From positions 1 to 56,308 of the forward strand of contig NZ_CYGY02000028.1 in NCBI RefSeq assembly GCF_900007165.1: a DNA stretch of 56,308 bases. The letters are read 5' to 3'. Position numbers and translations under genes: made by a program. The notes beneath the pieces were generated by a model, which was not told where the DNA came from, searched no databases, and saw only the letters and a program-made list of their open reading frames with translations. Below are positions 35,331-43,408 of this stretch, one piece after another (positions within the stretch are counted from its first letter, which is position 1; every line of letters begins with the position of its first letter). The stretch comes from Paraburkholderia piptadeniae. Its GTDB lineage: Bacteria > Pseudomonadota > Gammaproteobacteria > Burkholderiales > Burkholderiaceae.

Positions 35331-36241
35331 TTCGGCGAGTCCGTTGCGACGGGCGCGCTCGCCAGCGGCAGTAGCGGCACGTCGTAGCTGGTCAGAATCT
35401 GGTCGATGTTGCCTTGATGCGTCGCGATCCACTGGTCGATCTTGTCGTGCCATGCCTTCTCACCGTTGCGCACGCCCATCGAGATTTCATAGTCGAAGCG
35501 GATGCCCGGCTGCGGCGGGAACGGCACGAGCTTCACGCGATCGCTCGCCTGCTTCGCGAAATAGCCCGCAATCGGCCCCCAGACGAACACCACGTCGACT
35601 TTGCCCTGCGCCAGATCGCGCTGGATCATCTCGCCGGGAAACTCGTTCGGGTCGCCGCTTTGCGCGCGATACGACACGGCCTGGTCGATCAGGTTGTTCG
35701 ACAACAACCAGTCGACGGCCGGCGTCTGCGTGAAGATGCCGAGCTTGAGTTTCTTCAGCTGATCGGGTGGCAGCTTTAGCAGATCAGTTGGCGTGTTGAT
35801 GTTCGCGAACTCGGGGCGTTTCTGGAACACCATCGCATACGTCGAGTGCAGCCAGGGACGCGTGGTCGCCGTCATGTCGTAGCCGTGCGGCACGCCGATC
35901 ACGAGGTCGCATCTGAACTGCTCGGTGTTGGGCAGCTTCTCGCGCAGCGTATGCCGCACGAAGCCCATGCGCTGCGGAAAATATGTGTATTCGAGCTTGT
36001 AGCCGAAGTCCTTGGCCATCGCAGCCGCGATCTTGTTCTCGAAGCCCTCGCCCTTCTCGTTCGAGAGCGGCATGTTGTTCGGATCGGCGCACACGCGCAA
36101 CACGTTGTCGGCGCCGTCGTTGTTCGGCAGGTTCGGCGCGGGCGCGCCCTGCGCGCGAGCGGATGGCCCGCCGATGCAGGCCCAGCACAGCGTCAGCATG
36201 GCACAGGCAACATGGACGGCTAAACGTCTGCGATCGTACAT
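35327..36241 (-). CDS. xoxJ: XoxJ/MxaJ-type periplasmic binding protein
   Basis: 304 residues from ATG 36241, chosen for GGGAG six bases upstream. Signal peptide through GGPSARAQG, then a type II periplasmic binding fold with the family start LRVCADPNNMPLSNEKGEGF and ENKIAAAMAKDFGYKLEYTY, then CDLVIGVPHGYDM, RPWLHSTYAMVF and VDVVFVWGPIAGYFAK. This is the quinoprotein dehydrogenase-associated MxaJ/XoxJ family. XoxJ is always near xoxF and is thought to help activate XoxF or load its cofactor. Here it follows xoxG by 88 bases. Confidence 0.9.
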   Translation of the reverse strand: MYDRRRLAVHVACAMLTLCWACIGGPSARAQGAPAPNLPNNDGADNVLRVCADPNNMPLSNEKGEGFENKIAAAMAKDFGYKLEYTYFPQRMGFVRHTLREKLPNTEQFRCDLVIGVPHGYDMTATTRPWLHSTYAMVFQKRPEFANINTPTDLLKLPPDQLKKLKLGIFTQTPAVDWLLSNNLIDQAVSYRAQSGDPNEFPGEMIQRDLAQGKVDVVFVWGPIAGYFAKQASDRVKLVPFPPQPGIRFDYEISMGVRNGEKAWHDKIDQWIATHQGNIDQILTSYDVPLLPLASAPVATDSPK

Positions 36242-36329
36242 GGAGGTCTCCCGGGTTTGCGTCATGCGATGCACGGCATACGGTCACTCACGTAAGCGCG
36301 TCACGCAGAATCACGTGACGCCATGTAGC

Positions 36330-36767
36330 TCATTTTGTATCGATCGCCTGCAGATCGCCCGGTTTGATCTTGCCGTCGGAGCGGCCCTTCAGGTACGCGT
36401 AGAGGTTTTCCCAGTTCTTCTGCATCATCGAGCTCGAACTGAAGTCGGGCATGCCCTTGTCGACACGTCCGCCGAATACGGTACGGTGAAATTCGTTCTT
36501 GTCGAGCGTCTTGAACGCGTCGATCAGCGACGGGCCCACGAGGCCCTCCTGCTTGGCGCCATGACAGCGCTCACAGGCAAGCGCACGCCATGTCTTCCAG
36601 CCCAGCAATGTATTGTTGTCGACCTTGTCGCCATCGACGACCTTGTAAGCGACCTGCTGGACCTGTGGCGCGCCCGACGACTGCCCCCAGCTATTGGTGA
36701 TAACGACAGGTAATGCGCCCAATCCCAGCAATGTACCTGCAAGCGACAGCATAACGCGGCCTTTCAT
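36330..36767 (-). CDS. xoxG: XoxG, cytochrome c electron acceptor of XoxF
   Basis: 145 residues. Signal peptide MKGRVMLSLAGTLLGLGALP ending near SWGQ, then a single-haem class I cytochrome with CERCH at 65-69 and a likely Met ligand in KGMPDFSS. The region WKTWRALACERCHGAKQEGL followed by VGPSLIDAFKTLDKNEFH is typical of cytochrome cL (MxaG/XoxG). It accepts electrons from PQQ of the lanthanide methanol dehydrogenase in the periplasm. GGGAGACG precedes the ATG; 215 bases separate it from xoxF. Confidence 0.9.
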   Translation of the reverse strand: MKGRVMLSLAGTLLGLGALPVVITNSWGQSSGAPQVQQVAYKVVDGDKVDNNTLLGWKTWRALACERCHGAKQEGLVGPSLIDAFKTLDKNEFHRTVFGGRVDKGMPDFSSSSMMQKNWENLYAYLKGRSDGKIKPGDLQAIDTK

Positions 36768-36903
36768 GCGTTCGTCTCCCTTACTCTGGTCTCACGCAAA
36801 GACGTTGCGTGTTTTCGATTGAACCTGCTCTTCGACTGCAAAGTGGCTGCCGTGCGGCGCGTCTGCTTCGACGCGCCGGCCGGAGCCGCTTCAAGTCTTC
36901 ACC

Positions 36904-36938
36904 GTAGCCGAAGACCGCATACCGGCGTCTTCGGCTAC
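36904..36938 (-). other. Intercistronic hairpin between xoxF and xoxG
   Basis: GTAGCCGAAGAC and GTCTTCGGCTAC form a perfect 12-base stem with an 11-base loop, 45 bases after the xoxF stop codon. No T-run follows on the minus strand. Such structures often stabilise the upstream mRNA or limit read-through, which would give more XoxF than XoxG/J. Next to it, 36942-36969, the 14-base unit ACTGCTGCTGCGAA occurs twice in tandem. Confidence 0.65.
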
Positions 36939-36982
36939 GTCACTGCTGCTGCGAAACTGCTGCTGCGAAACCACCTTGGGGG

Positions 36983-38800
36983 TCAGCCCTTTTCGCCCGG
37001 AATCGCGAACACGAACAGCGTGCCGCCGAGCGCCGTGTACTTCGCCAGTTCACGGTAGCCACCGACAGCGCCCAGGCCTTCCGTCGACTTCTGCAAGCCG
37101 GCTGCCATGCCGATGCCCGCCCAGCCGCCGATGCCCGAGTACACGCCGATGTACTGCTTGCCCTGAAACTGATACGTGAACACGTTGCCGATGATTCCCG
37201 ACGGCGTCTTGAACTTCCACAGCTCCTTGCCGTCCTTGATCCGAACTGCCTTGATGTAGCCTTCCAGCGTGCCGTAGAAGACGATGCCGCCCGCCGTCGC
37301 CAGCGCGCCCGACCACACCGAGAACCGTTCCGGCTTCGACCAGACGATCTTGCCCTTCGACGCATCCCACGCGATGAAATTGCCCATCGCGCCCTTTTCG
37401 TTAGGACCTGGATACATCGACAGCGTTGCGCCGACATAGGGTTGTCCCGACACGTAATCGACGTCGAACGGCTCATAGTCCATGCACACGTGATTCGTCG
37501 GCACGAGGAACAGACTCGACGACGGATCGAATGCCGCCGGCTGCTCGTCCTTCGAACCCAGCGCGGCCGGGCAGATGCCCTTCACGTTGTGATCGGGGCC
37601 CGCTTTCTGCGTCGAATAGGTTGCGTTGCGGATGGGAAGACCGCTCTTCAGGTCGACGCTATCCGCCCAGTTCACGGCCGGGTCGTACTTCTGCGCAACC
37701 AGCAGCTCGCCCGATTCGCGGTTCAGCGTATAGCCGAAGCCGTTGCGGTCGAAGTGCACGATCGCGGGCGTCTTCTTGCCGTTCACGGCGATGTCCGCAA
37801 GGATCATTTCGTTGACGCCGTCATAGTCCCACTCGTCGTGCGGCGTCATCTGATAGACCCACTTCGCCTTGCCCGTGTTCAGGTCGCGCGCGAAGATCGA
37901 CATGGACCACTTGTTGTCGCCGGGGCGCTGCGTCGGATTCCACGTGCCCGGATTGCCCGTGCCGTAGTAGACCAGATTCAGCTTCGGGTCCCACGCGTAC
38001 CAGCCCCATGTGGTGCCGCCGCCGAGCTTCCACTGATCGCCCTTCCAGCTCTTGATCGACGAGTCCGCGCCCACCGGCTGCAGCTTGCCTTCGGCCCAGG
38101 TCATCGTCTGCTGCGGATCGAGCAGCATCTCGTTGTCGGGGCCCGTGCTGTAGGCGATCCATGCCTGCTTGCCCGTCTTGATGTCGTAGGCGATCAGACG
38201 CCCGCGCACGCCGAACTCGCCGCCGGAGATGCCCGTCAGCACCTTGTCGCCGAATACATGCGGCGCGTTGGTGTTGGTTTCACCCGCCTTCGGATTGCCG
38301 TTTTGCGCTTTCCAGACGACTTCGCCCGTCTTCGCGTTCAGCGCGACGAGCGTCGTATCCGCCTGTTGCAGGAAGATCTTGCCGTCGCCGTATGCGAGCC
38401 CGCGGTTGACGGTATCGCAGCACATCACGGAGATCACGGCCGTATCCTGCTTCGGCTCGTACTGCCACAGGAAGGTCTGGTCCTTCAGGCTGACCGCGAT
38501 GACCTTGTTGGGGAACGGCGAGTGGATATACATCGTGTCGCCGATCACGAGAGGCGAGCCTTCGTGACCGCGCAGCACACCCGTCGACATCGTCCAGGCG
38601 ACCTGGAGTTTGCCGACATTGCTTTCGTTGATCTGCTTGAGCGGGCTGTACCGGTGATTCGCATAGTCACCAGCCTGCGACGCCCAATTCGAGGGGTTCT
38701 TGAGCAGCGAGTCCAGTTGCGGATCGGCATAGGCCAGGAACGAGTTCAGCGCCGTCGCAACGAACACCGCCAGTCCGAGAACCAGGGTGCGTACGTTCAT
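36983..38800 (-). CDS. xoxF: XoxF, lanthanide-dependent PQQ methanol dehydrogenase
   Basis: 605 residues with signal peptide ([20 protein letters not shown], cut near AYADP). It has the eight-bladed quinoprotein propeller: repeats such as [16 protein letters not shown], the vicinal disulfide CC at 127-128 next to [12 protein letters not shown], and the active-site motif [10 protein letters not shown]. In that motif D325 is the catalytic base and the second aspartate, D327, replaces the alanine of calcium-type MxaF and coordinates the lanthanide. Oxidises methanol to formaldehyde (or formate) in the periplasm and passes electrons to XoxG. TGGAGGAG before the ATG is a strong ribosome binding site. 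First gene of the operon. Confidence 0.96.
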   Translation of the reverse strand: MNVRTLVLGLAVFVATALNSFLAYADPQLDSLLKNPSNWASQAGDYANHRYSPLKQINESNVGKLQVAWTMSTGVLRGHEGSPLVIGDTMYIHSPFPNKVIAVSLKDQTFLWQYEPKQDTAVISVMCCDTVNRGLAYGDGKIFLQQADTTLVALNAKTGEVVWKAQNGNPKAGETNTNAPHVFGDKVLTGISGGEFGVRGRLIAYDIKTGKQAWIAYSTGPDNEMLLDPQQTMTWAEGKLQPVGADSSIKSWKGDQWKLGGGTTWGWYAWDPKLNLVYYGTGNPGTWNPTQRPGDNKWSMSIFARDLNTGKAKWVYQMTPHDEWDYDGVNEMILADIAVNGKKTPAIVHFDRNGFGYTLNRESGELLVAQKYDPAVNWADSVDLKSGLPIRNATYSTQKAGPDHNVKGICPAALGSKDEQPAAFDPSSSLFLVPTNHVCMDYEPFDVDYVSGQPYVGATLSMYPGPNEKGAMGNFIAWDASKGKIVWSKPERFSVWSGALATAGGIVFYGTLEGYIKAVRIKDGKELWKFKTPSGIIGNVFTYQFQGKQYIGVYSGIGGWAGIGMAAGLQKSTEGLGAVGGYRELAKYTALGGTLFVFAIPGEKG

Positions 38801-39186
38801 GTCTCCTCCAGAATGATGTACTGGTTAAACCGTCCAGTTACCGTTGACACGCTACCGGGTCGCTCCAGCCGCGCCTCTGGATGCAGGTAACGCCTTGTGC
38901 TGGGCCAGGTCCATTGCCCGACTCATGCGTATGACGGCGGATCGCATATTCCATGCCGGTCGCTATCGCACGCCGCCACGCGGCGCTGCGGCGTCAACGT
39001 GTTCCGCTTCTCAAGCGAGCGCGAGACATACTGTGTCAGATACGCAAACAATCGACGGCCCGGCGTTACGCCTGTCAGCGGATTGCAAAGCGGCTTTGCG
39101 CTCGAAACAGGAGCCGGCACTGAATCGCCATCGGCACTAAGCTTCCATATGCGACATCCATCACATGACACGAGCGGAGGCCCGCC
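38801..39186. promoter_or_regulatory. Divergent promoter region of xoxF and the pterin dehydratase gene
   Basis: No gene. Near the xoxF start an inverted repeat ACTGG-N9-CCAGT (38820-38838) encloses the palindromic GGTTAAACC. On the minus strand a sequence CGGCATG-GAAT-ATGCG (38958-38943) has the GG-N10-GC spacing of a sigma-54 promoter but a poor -12 box. At 39024-39037 GACATA-C-TGTGTC forms an inverted repeat; its TGTGTCAG matches half-sites found upstream of 39968. These are candidate operators only. Confidence 0.45.
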
Positions 39187-39573
39187 ATGACGCAAAGCGA
39201 ACAGGTGTATTCCGACGAGGAAATCCAGAAGAGGCTCGAAGGCCCGTTGCAGCACTGGTATATGGAAGACGGCTGGCTGCGGCGCAAGTACCGCACGGAA
39301 AGCTGGAAAGGCACGCTGATGGTGGTCAACGCGGTCGGCCACCTCGCCGAGGCCGCGTGGCATCACCCGGATCTGACGGTGTCGTATGCGTTCGTCATCG
39401 TGAAGCTGAAGACGCACACGGCAAAGGGCATCACGGACAAGGACTTCGCGCTCGCCCGTAAGATCGAGGAAGTGATCCAGTGGCAGCCGGGCAAGGAAGG
39501 CGGCCCGCTCGAAGGCACGCCGTCGGACGATCAGCGTTTCCGCTATATCAAGTACGACGCGCCGAAGAGCTGA
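39187..39573 (+). CDS. Pterin-4a-carbinolamine dehydratase-like protein
   Basis: 128 residues, cytoplasmic. The PCD/DCoH signature is present: EAAWHHPDLTVSYAFVIVKL with HHP at 59-61, then THTAKGITDKDFALARKIEE with His77 completing the triad. An N-terminal and a C-terminal extension (WQPGKEGGPLEGTPSDDQRF) distinguish it from phenylalanine-hydroxylase-linked PCD. PCD-like genes are regularly found with tetrahydromethanopterin genes in methylotrophs, so a role in H4MPT synthesis or recycling is likely. GGAGG precedes ATG 39187. Confidence 0.84.
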   Translation: MTQSEQVYSDEEIQKRLEGPLQHWYMEDGWLRRKYRTESWKGTLMVVNAVGHLAEAAWHHPDLTVSYAFVIVKLKTHTAKGITDKDFALARKIEEVIQWQPGKEGGPLEGTPSDDQRFRYIKYDAPKS

Positions 39574-39698
39574 AGCGTCGACGCGACGAGAAAAGCGCGC
39601 GCGGTCCTGCGGCCGCTCGTGCGCGTGAAGCGCGACGCTGCCGTTTCGCGGCGAGCCGCGCGTGACACGCCGTGCCGCGATCGGCGCTGCGCTGCGGC

Positions 39699-39777
39699 TG
39701 TGTCACGGCTGTGTCGCGGCTTCCTGTATCGAGGCTGTGTCGCGGCTGTGTCAGGGCTGTATCGCATTCGACACGCG
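39699..39777 (+). promoter_or_regulatory. Helically phased array of TGTRTC half-sites (candidate activator binding region)
   Basis: Six direct copies of TGTGTCGCGG-like decamers begin at 39699, 39710, 39725, 39736, 39747 and 39758 (spacings 11, 15, 11, 11, 11), and the last is followed by an inverted CGACACG at 39769. The array is 110-185 bases upstream of a sigma-54-type promoter and in front of the RFAP synthase/mtdB operon, the usual place for enhancer-binding-protein sites. Function is inferred from position and repetition. Confidence 0.6.
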
Positions 39778-39883
39778 ATGTCGCCGCGAGCGCGTCGTCT
39801 GCCGCGCGCAATGTCGTCAAGAACCCCCGCGCAGCGCCGCCGGGAGGCGTCGAGGCCCGCGCCGATCCGCGCCCTATCGCCAG

Positions 39884-39899
39884 TGGTACGGCTCTTGCC
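39884..39899 (+). promoter_or_regulatory. Sigma-54 (-24/-12) promoter of the RFAP synthase-mtdB-mch operon
   Basis: TGGTACG-GCTC-TTGCC differs from the consensus TGGCACG-N4-TTGCW by one base in the -24 box and the last base. The invariant GG and GC are ten bases apart. A start near 39910 would give a 58-base leader before ATG 39968. The element closely matches the one in front of pqqA. Confidence 0.72.
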
Positions 39900-39967
39900 T
39901 GACGATGGGAACGTCCCGGCTCGCCTGGCCGCCCCACGCACACCCCATTCGACAAGGAAGCCTTCGC

Positions 39968-41041
39968 ATGCGGATGTCATCCGAACGCACGTCGGCCTTG
40001 CCAGCCCTCTCCGCGATCACCGTCGAAGCGCCCGGCCGCCTGCACATGGGCTTTCTCGATCCGGGCGCATCGCTCGGGCGCGCGTTCGGCAGCGTCGGCG
40101 TCGTGATCGAAGGATGCTGCACGCGCGTCACCGCGCGGCACGCCGACGACCGGCTGATCGAAGGCGAGCCCACACCCGCGCAGCGCGAGCGTATCGAACG
40201 CTATCTCGCGCTGCTGCACGACGCATACGGCGGGCCGCCCGTTTCCATCCAGGTGGAGCAAGCCGCGCGCGCCCATTGCGGAATCGGCTCGGGCACGCAG
40301 CTCGCGCTCGCGGTCGCCACGGCGTATGCGCGTCTCGCGGGCATCGACGCGACGAGCGCGGAACTCGCGCAGCGGCTCGGACGCGGCGCGCGCTCCGGCA
40401 TCGGCGTGCTCGGTTTCGATCACGGCGGGCTGATCGTCGATGGCGGCCCAGGCCGCGCGACATCCCGCAGCGGCGCACATGCCGGATCGCCTGCGGCCCG
40501 CGCGGCGATGCTGCCGCCACTGCTCGCGCGCCAGCCCTTTCCCGACGACTGGCGCATCGTGCTGATCGACGACACCACTCGCGAAGGCCTGCACGGCGAA
40601 GATGAGCGGCGCGGCCTCGCCGCCTTGCCGCCGTTCCCGCAGGAACTCGCCGCGCACGTGTGCCACCAGTTGCTGATGCGCGTGCTGCCCGGCATGGCGC
40701 AAGGCGATTTCGATTCGTTCGCGGCGGGCGTCAGCGCGATCCAGCAGTCGATCGGCGAGTACTTCGCGCCCGTGCAGGGCGGCGTGTATTCGAGCCGCGC
40801 TGTCGCGGCCGCGCTCCATGCGATCGACGCAAACCAGACGGCGGGCATCGGACAAAGCTCGTGGGGACCGACGGGCTTCGCGTTCGTGCAGAGCGCACAG
40901 CGCGCCGACGAGGCGCTCGCCGCCGCGCGCGCGGCCACGCGTGCGTTTCCGGGCATCGTCTGCTCGGTCACGCGCGGGCGCAATCACGGCGCGCGCTTCT
41001 ATGCCGTCCAGCAGCCGCATTTCGGCGTCGACGCCCGATGA
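39968..41041 (+). CDS. Beta-ribofuranosylaminobenzene 5'-phosphate (RFAP) synthase
   Basis: 357 residues from ATG 39968 (AAGGAAG upstream). A GHMP-kinase-like fold: VEAPGRLHMGFLDPGASLGR, the glycine-rich loop HCGIGSGTQLALAVATAYAR, SGIGVLGFDHGGLIVDGG, and DDTTREGLHGEDE. It catalyses the first committed step of methanopterin synthesis, joining p-aminobenzoate and PRPP with loss of CO2. In Methylobacterium the equivalent is orf4. It heads the operon continuing with mtdB, 146 bases further. Its upstream region carries the sigma-54-type promoter. Confidence 0.9.
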   Translation: MRMSSERTSALPALSAITVEAPGRLHMGFLDPGASLGRAFGSVGVVIEGCCTRVTARHADDRLIEGEPTPAQRERIERYLALLHDAYGGPPVSIQVEQAARAHCGIGSGTQLALAVATAYARLAGIDATSAELAQRLGRGARSGIGVLGFDHGGLIVDGGPGRATSRSGAHAGSPAARAAMLPPLLARQPFPDDWRIVLIDDTTREGLHGEDERRGLAALPPFPQELAAHVCHQLLMRVLPGMAQGDFDSFAAGVSAIQQSIGEYFAPVQGGVYSSRAVAAALHAIDANQTAGIGQSSWGPTGFAFVQSAQRADEALAAARAATRAFPGIVCSVTRGRNHGARFYAVQQPHFGVDAR

Positions 41042-41187
41042 GCCGCCCGATGAGCCGCCGATGTGCCCGAACCAGTTCTACTCAGCCCGATCATCGCGAA
41101 TCGCCGCGCCCGCCGCCGGATCGAATCCGCGCGGCCCGACGGGTCGCGCACGCCCCCGCTACCGACTACCCCCAATGAGCCCATGCC

Positions 41188-42114
41188 ATGTCCACAACTA
41201 CTGAAAGGCCCTACATCCTGCACATGTTCACGCCGACGCCGCAGATGAGCCCGTTCGACGTCAACATGGCCGCCGATGCCGGTTACGAGATTCTCGTGCC
41301 GTACTGCGAGGTCGACGTGCGCAACGTCGTGCAGCTGACGCAGGACGCGATCTTCTCGCGCGGCCCGAAAGGCGTGTCGCGCACGGGCATCTTCATCGGC
41401 GGACGCGACGTGATGCTCGCCGCCGACATGCTCGACCGCGCGCGCGAAGCGATGGTGCCGCCGTTCGAAGTCTCCGTGTTCGCCGATCCGAGCGGCGCAT
41501 ATACGACGTCGGCGGCGCTCGTCGCGCTCGTCGAATGTCATCTGAAAGCGCAGTACGGCGACGAACTGAAGGACAAGCAGGTGCTGATACTCGGCGGCAC
41601 GGGCGCGGTTGGACGGATCACGGCGGCCATCGCGGCGACGCTCGGCGCGCATGTCACCATCGCGAGCCATTCTGATGCGGCCCGCGCCGAACGCGCGAGC
41701 CAGGACGTCGACGAACGCTTCGGCATCCGGACGACTGGCGTCGGCACGGGCACGCCCGATACGCTGCATGCCGCGCTCGCGCACGCCGACATCGTATTCG
41801 CAACGGCGACGGCGGGCGTGCAGGTCGTGAGCGCCGCCGATCTCGCGCATGCGCAGCGCCTCGTCGTCGCCGCCGACGTGAACGCGGTGCCGCCCGAAGG
41901 CATCGCGGGTGTGAACGTGATGGACGACGGCAAGCCGCTCGCGGGCGCGGCGCGGCCGGACGCGATCGGCATCGGCGCGCTTGCGATCGGCAACGTGAAG
42001 TATCAGGTCGAGCATCGCCTGTTCACGCGGATGCGCACGGCCGGCAAGGCCGCCTATCTGGGCTTCACGGAAGCGTTCGACGAAGCGCGTGCCGTCGTCG
42101 CAGAGCGCAGCTAG
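41188..42114 (+). CDS. mtdB: NAD(P)-dependent methylene-tetrahydromethanopterin dehydrogenase
   Basis: 308 residues. N-terminal catalytic part with ILHMFTPTPQMSPFDVNMAA, DAGYEILVPYCEVDVRNVV and FIGGRDVMLAADMLDRAREA. Rossmann part has VLILGGTGAVGRITAAIAA (GGTGAVGR at 136-143). It oxidises methylene-H4MPT to methenyl-H4MPT in the cytoplasm. The lysine/aspartate-rich approach and the presence of H4MPT genes fit MtdB rather than the tetrahydrofolate-acting MtdA. The ATP-grasp gene follows after 19 bases. Confidence 0.93.
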   Translation: MSTTTERPYILHMFTPTPQMSPFDVNMAADAGYEILVPYCEVDVRNVVQLTQDAIFSRGPKGVSRTGIFIGGRDVMLAADMLDRAREAMVPPFEVSVFADPSGAYTTSAALVALVECHLKAQYGDELKDKQVLILGGTGAVGRITAAIAATLGAHVTIASHSDAARAERASQDVDERFGIRTTGVGTGTPDTLHAALAHADIVFATATAGVQVVSAADLAHAQRLVVAADVNAVPPEGIAGVNVMDDGKPLAGAARPDAIGIGALAIGNVKYQVEHRLFTRMRTAGKAAYLGFTEAFDEARAVVAERS

Positions 42115-42133
42115 CGCGCAGCGGGAGGATGGG

Positions 42134-43408
42134 ATGTCCACGATGTATGCGACGGCCGGCCACTTCGCCGAGCCGCGCGCGCGGCCCAGCGGGGACGCGC
42201 CGTTCGTCGCCGTGGCGGGGCTGTCGGGCCGCATGCTGGCGCAGTCGGCGGCGCATGCGGGTTATCAGGTGGTTGCGCTCGATCTGTTCGGAGACCGCGA
42301 CACGCGCCTTTATTCGAAGCTGTGGATCGATATCGGCGGACAGGGCTTGTCGATCGATCGCGGCAAGTTGCGGGCCGCGCTCGAGCGCGTCGCGCGCTTG
42401 CCGCGCCTGCTCGGCTTCGTGACGGGCAGCGGGCTCGAGCCGCATATCGACTTCGTGCAACACGCGGCGCAACTGCCCCGGATGATCGGCAACGATCCCG
42501 ACGCGACAGCCGCCGTGCGCGAGCCGTGCCGCTTCTTCGCGCTGCTCGACGAGCTGGGCATCGCGCATCCCGACGTGGCGTTCGAGCGGCCCAAGCATCC
42601 CGAAGGCTGGCTGCACAAGCTGGCCGACGGCTGCGGCGGCACGCATATCCGCGCTGCGGCAAACGCAAATGCAAACGCGGACACAGATGCAAACGCAGAC
42701 GCCCGTTCCTCCGGCTACTTCCAGCGGCAGAGCGCGGGGGCTTCGATGTCGGCGCTCTTTCTCGCCGCGCGGCGCGAAGCGTCGATCATCGGCTATGCGG
42801 AGCAGCTTTGCGTTCCGAGCGGCGCGTTGCCCTATGTGCACGCGGGTTCGCTCGGGCCGGTCGATCTGCCCGCGCGCGTGACGGAACAGATCGGCTTCGC
42901 CGTGCGCTCGATTGCGTCGCGCGCGAATCTGCGCGGACTCCACAGCATCGATTTCCTGCTCGACGGCGATAGCGTCAGCGTGCTCGAAGTCAACGCGCGG
43001 CCTTCGTCGACGATGGCGCTGTACGAACGCTCATCGCGCATCGCGTGGCCGCGCGGTCTGCTTGCCGCGCATATCGACGCGTGCCTGCACGATCGCCTGC
43101 CCGACTCCCGGATGAATGCGCCGATGAATGCGCCTTCATGCCGCGTCGCGCAACAGGTCGTGTTCGCGCCCGCAGCGTTCACGGCCACGCGCCGCTTCAG
43201 CGACACCTTGTACGTCGATCCCGTCTGTCACGACATCCCGAACGCGGGCACGCGGATCGAAGCGGGGCAGCCGGTATGCACCGTGCTCGTCACAGGCGAT
43301 TCGCGCGCCGCGCTGCAACGCGAGCTGCAACGCCATACGCAGCGTCTCCTGCAACACATCGAAACCTGCCTCGAGCCTGCCCATGAACCTGTCGACTCAC
43401 ATGGCTGA
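42134..43408 (+). CDS. ATP-grasp protein of the tetrahydromethanopterin cluster (orf5-like)
   Basis: 424 residues from ATG 42134 with GGGAGGA upstream. N-terminal Rossmann-like part FVAVAGLSGRMLAQSAAHAG, then an ATP-grasp core with KHPEGWLHKLADGCGGTHIR, and the metal-binding end LRGLHSIDFLLDGDSVSVLE followed by VNARPSSTMALYE. It resembles Orf5 of the Methylobacterium H4MPT cluster, needed for C1 metabolism and presumed to act in cofactor synthesis; the reaction is not defined. A short Ala-Asn/Asp repeat (residues 175-190) interrupts the ATP-grasp region. Its end overlaps the start of mch. Confidence 0.85.
   Translation: MSTMYATAGHFAEPRARPSGDAPFVAVAGLSGRMLAQSAAHAGYQVVALDLFGDRDTRLYSKLWIDIGGQGLSIDRGKLRAALERVARLPRLLGFVTGSGLEPHIDFVQHAAQLPRMIGNDPDATAAVREPCRFFALLDELGIAHPDVAFERPKHPEGWLHKLADGCGGTHIRAAANANANADTDANADARSSGYFQRQSAGASMSALFLAARREASIIGYAEQLCVPSGALPYVHAGSLGPVDLPARVTEQIGFAVRSIASRANLRGLHSIDFLLDGDSVSVLEVNARPSSTMALYERSSRIAWPRGLLAAHIDACLHDRLPDSRMNAPMNAPSCRVAQQVVFAPAAFTATRRFSDTLYVDPVCHDIPNAGTRIEAGQPVCTVLVTGDSRAALQRELQRHTQRLLQHIETCLEPAHEPVDSHG
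42656..42703 (+). repeat. In-frame hexanucleotide repeat in the ATP-grasp gene
   Basis: About eight imperfect copies of the hexamer GCAAAC (with GCAAAT, GCGGAC, GCAGAC variants) encode ANANANADTDANADA. The insertion sits right after the conserved GGTHIR and before SGYFQRQ, in what should be a flexible loop. Confidence 0.75.

Noticed and set aside
37442..38890. Long open frame on the plus strand opposite xoxF
   Set aside because: High-GC shadow of the xoxF reading frame; arginine/alanine-rich, no family features and no ribosome binding site.
39113..39150. Two CGGCAC sequences before the pterin dehydratase gene as sigma-54 promoters
   Set aside because: Neither has GC ten bases after GG; the -12 boxes read GCC and TTCC.
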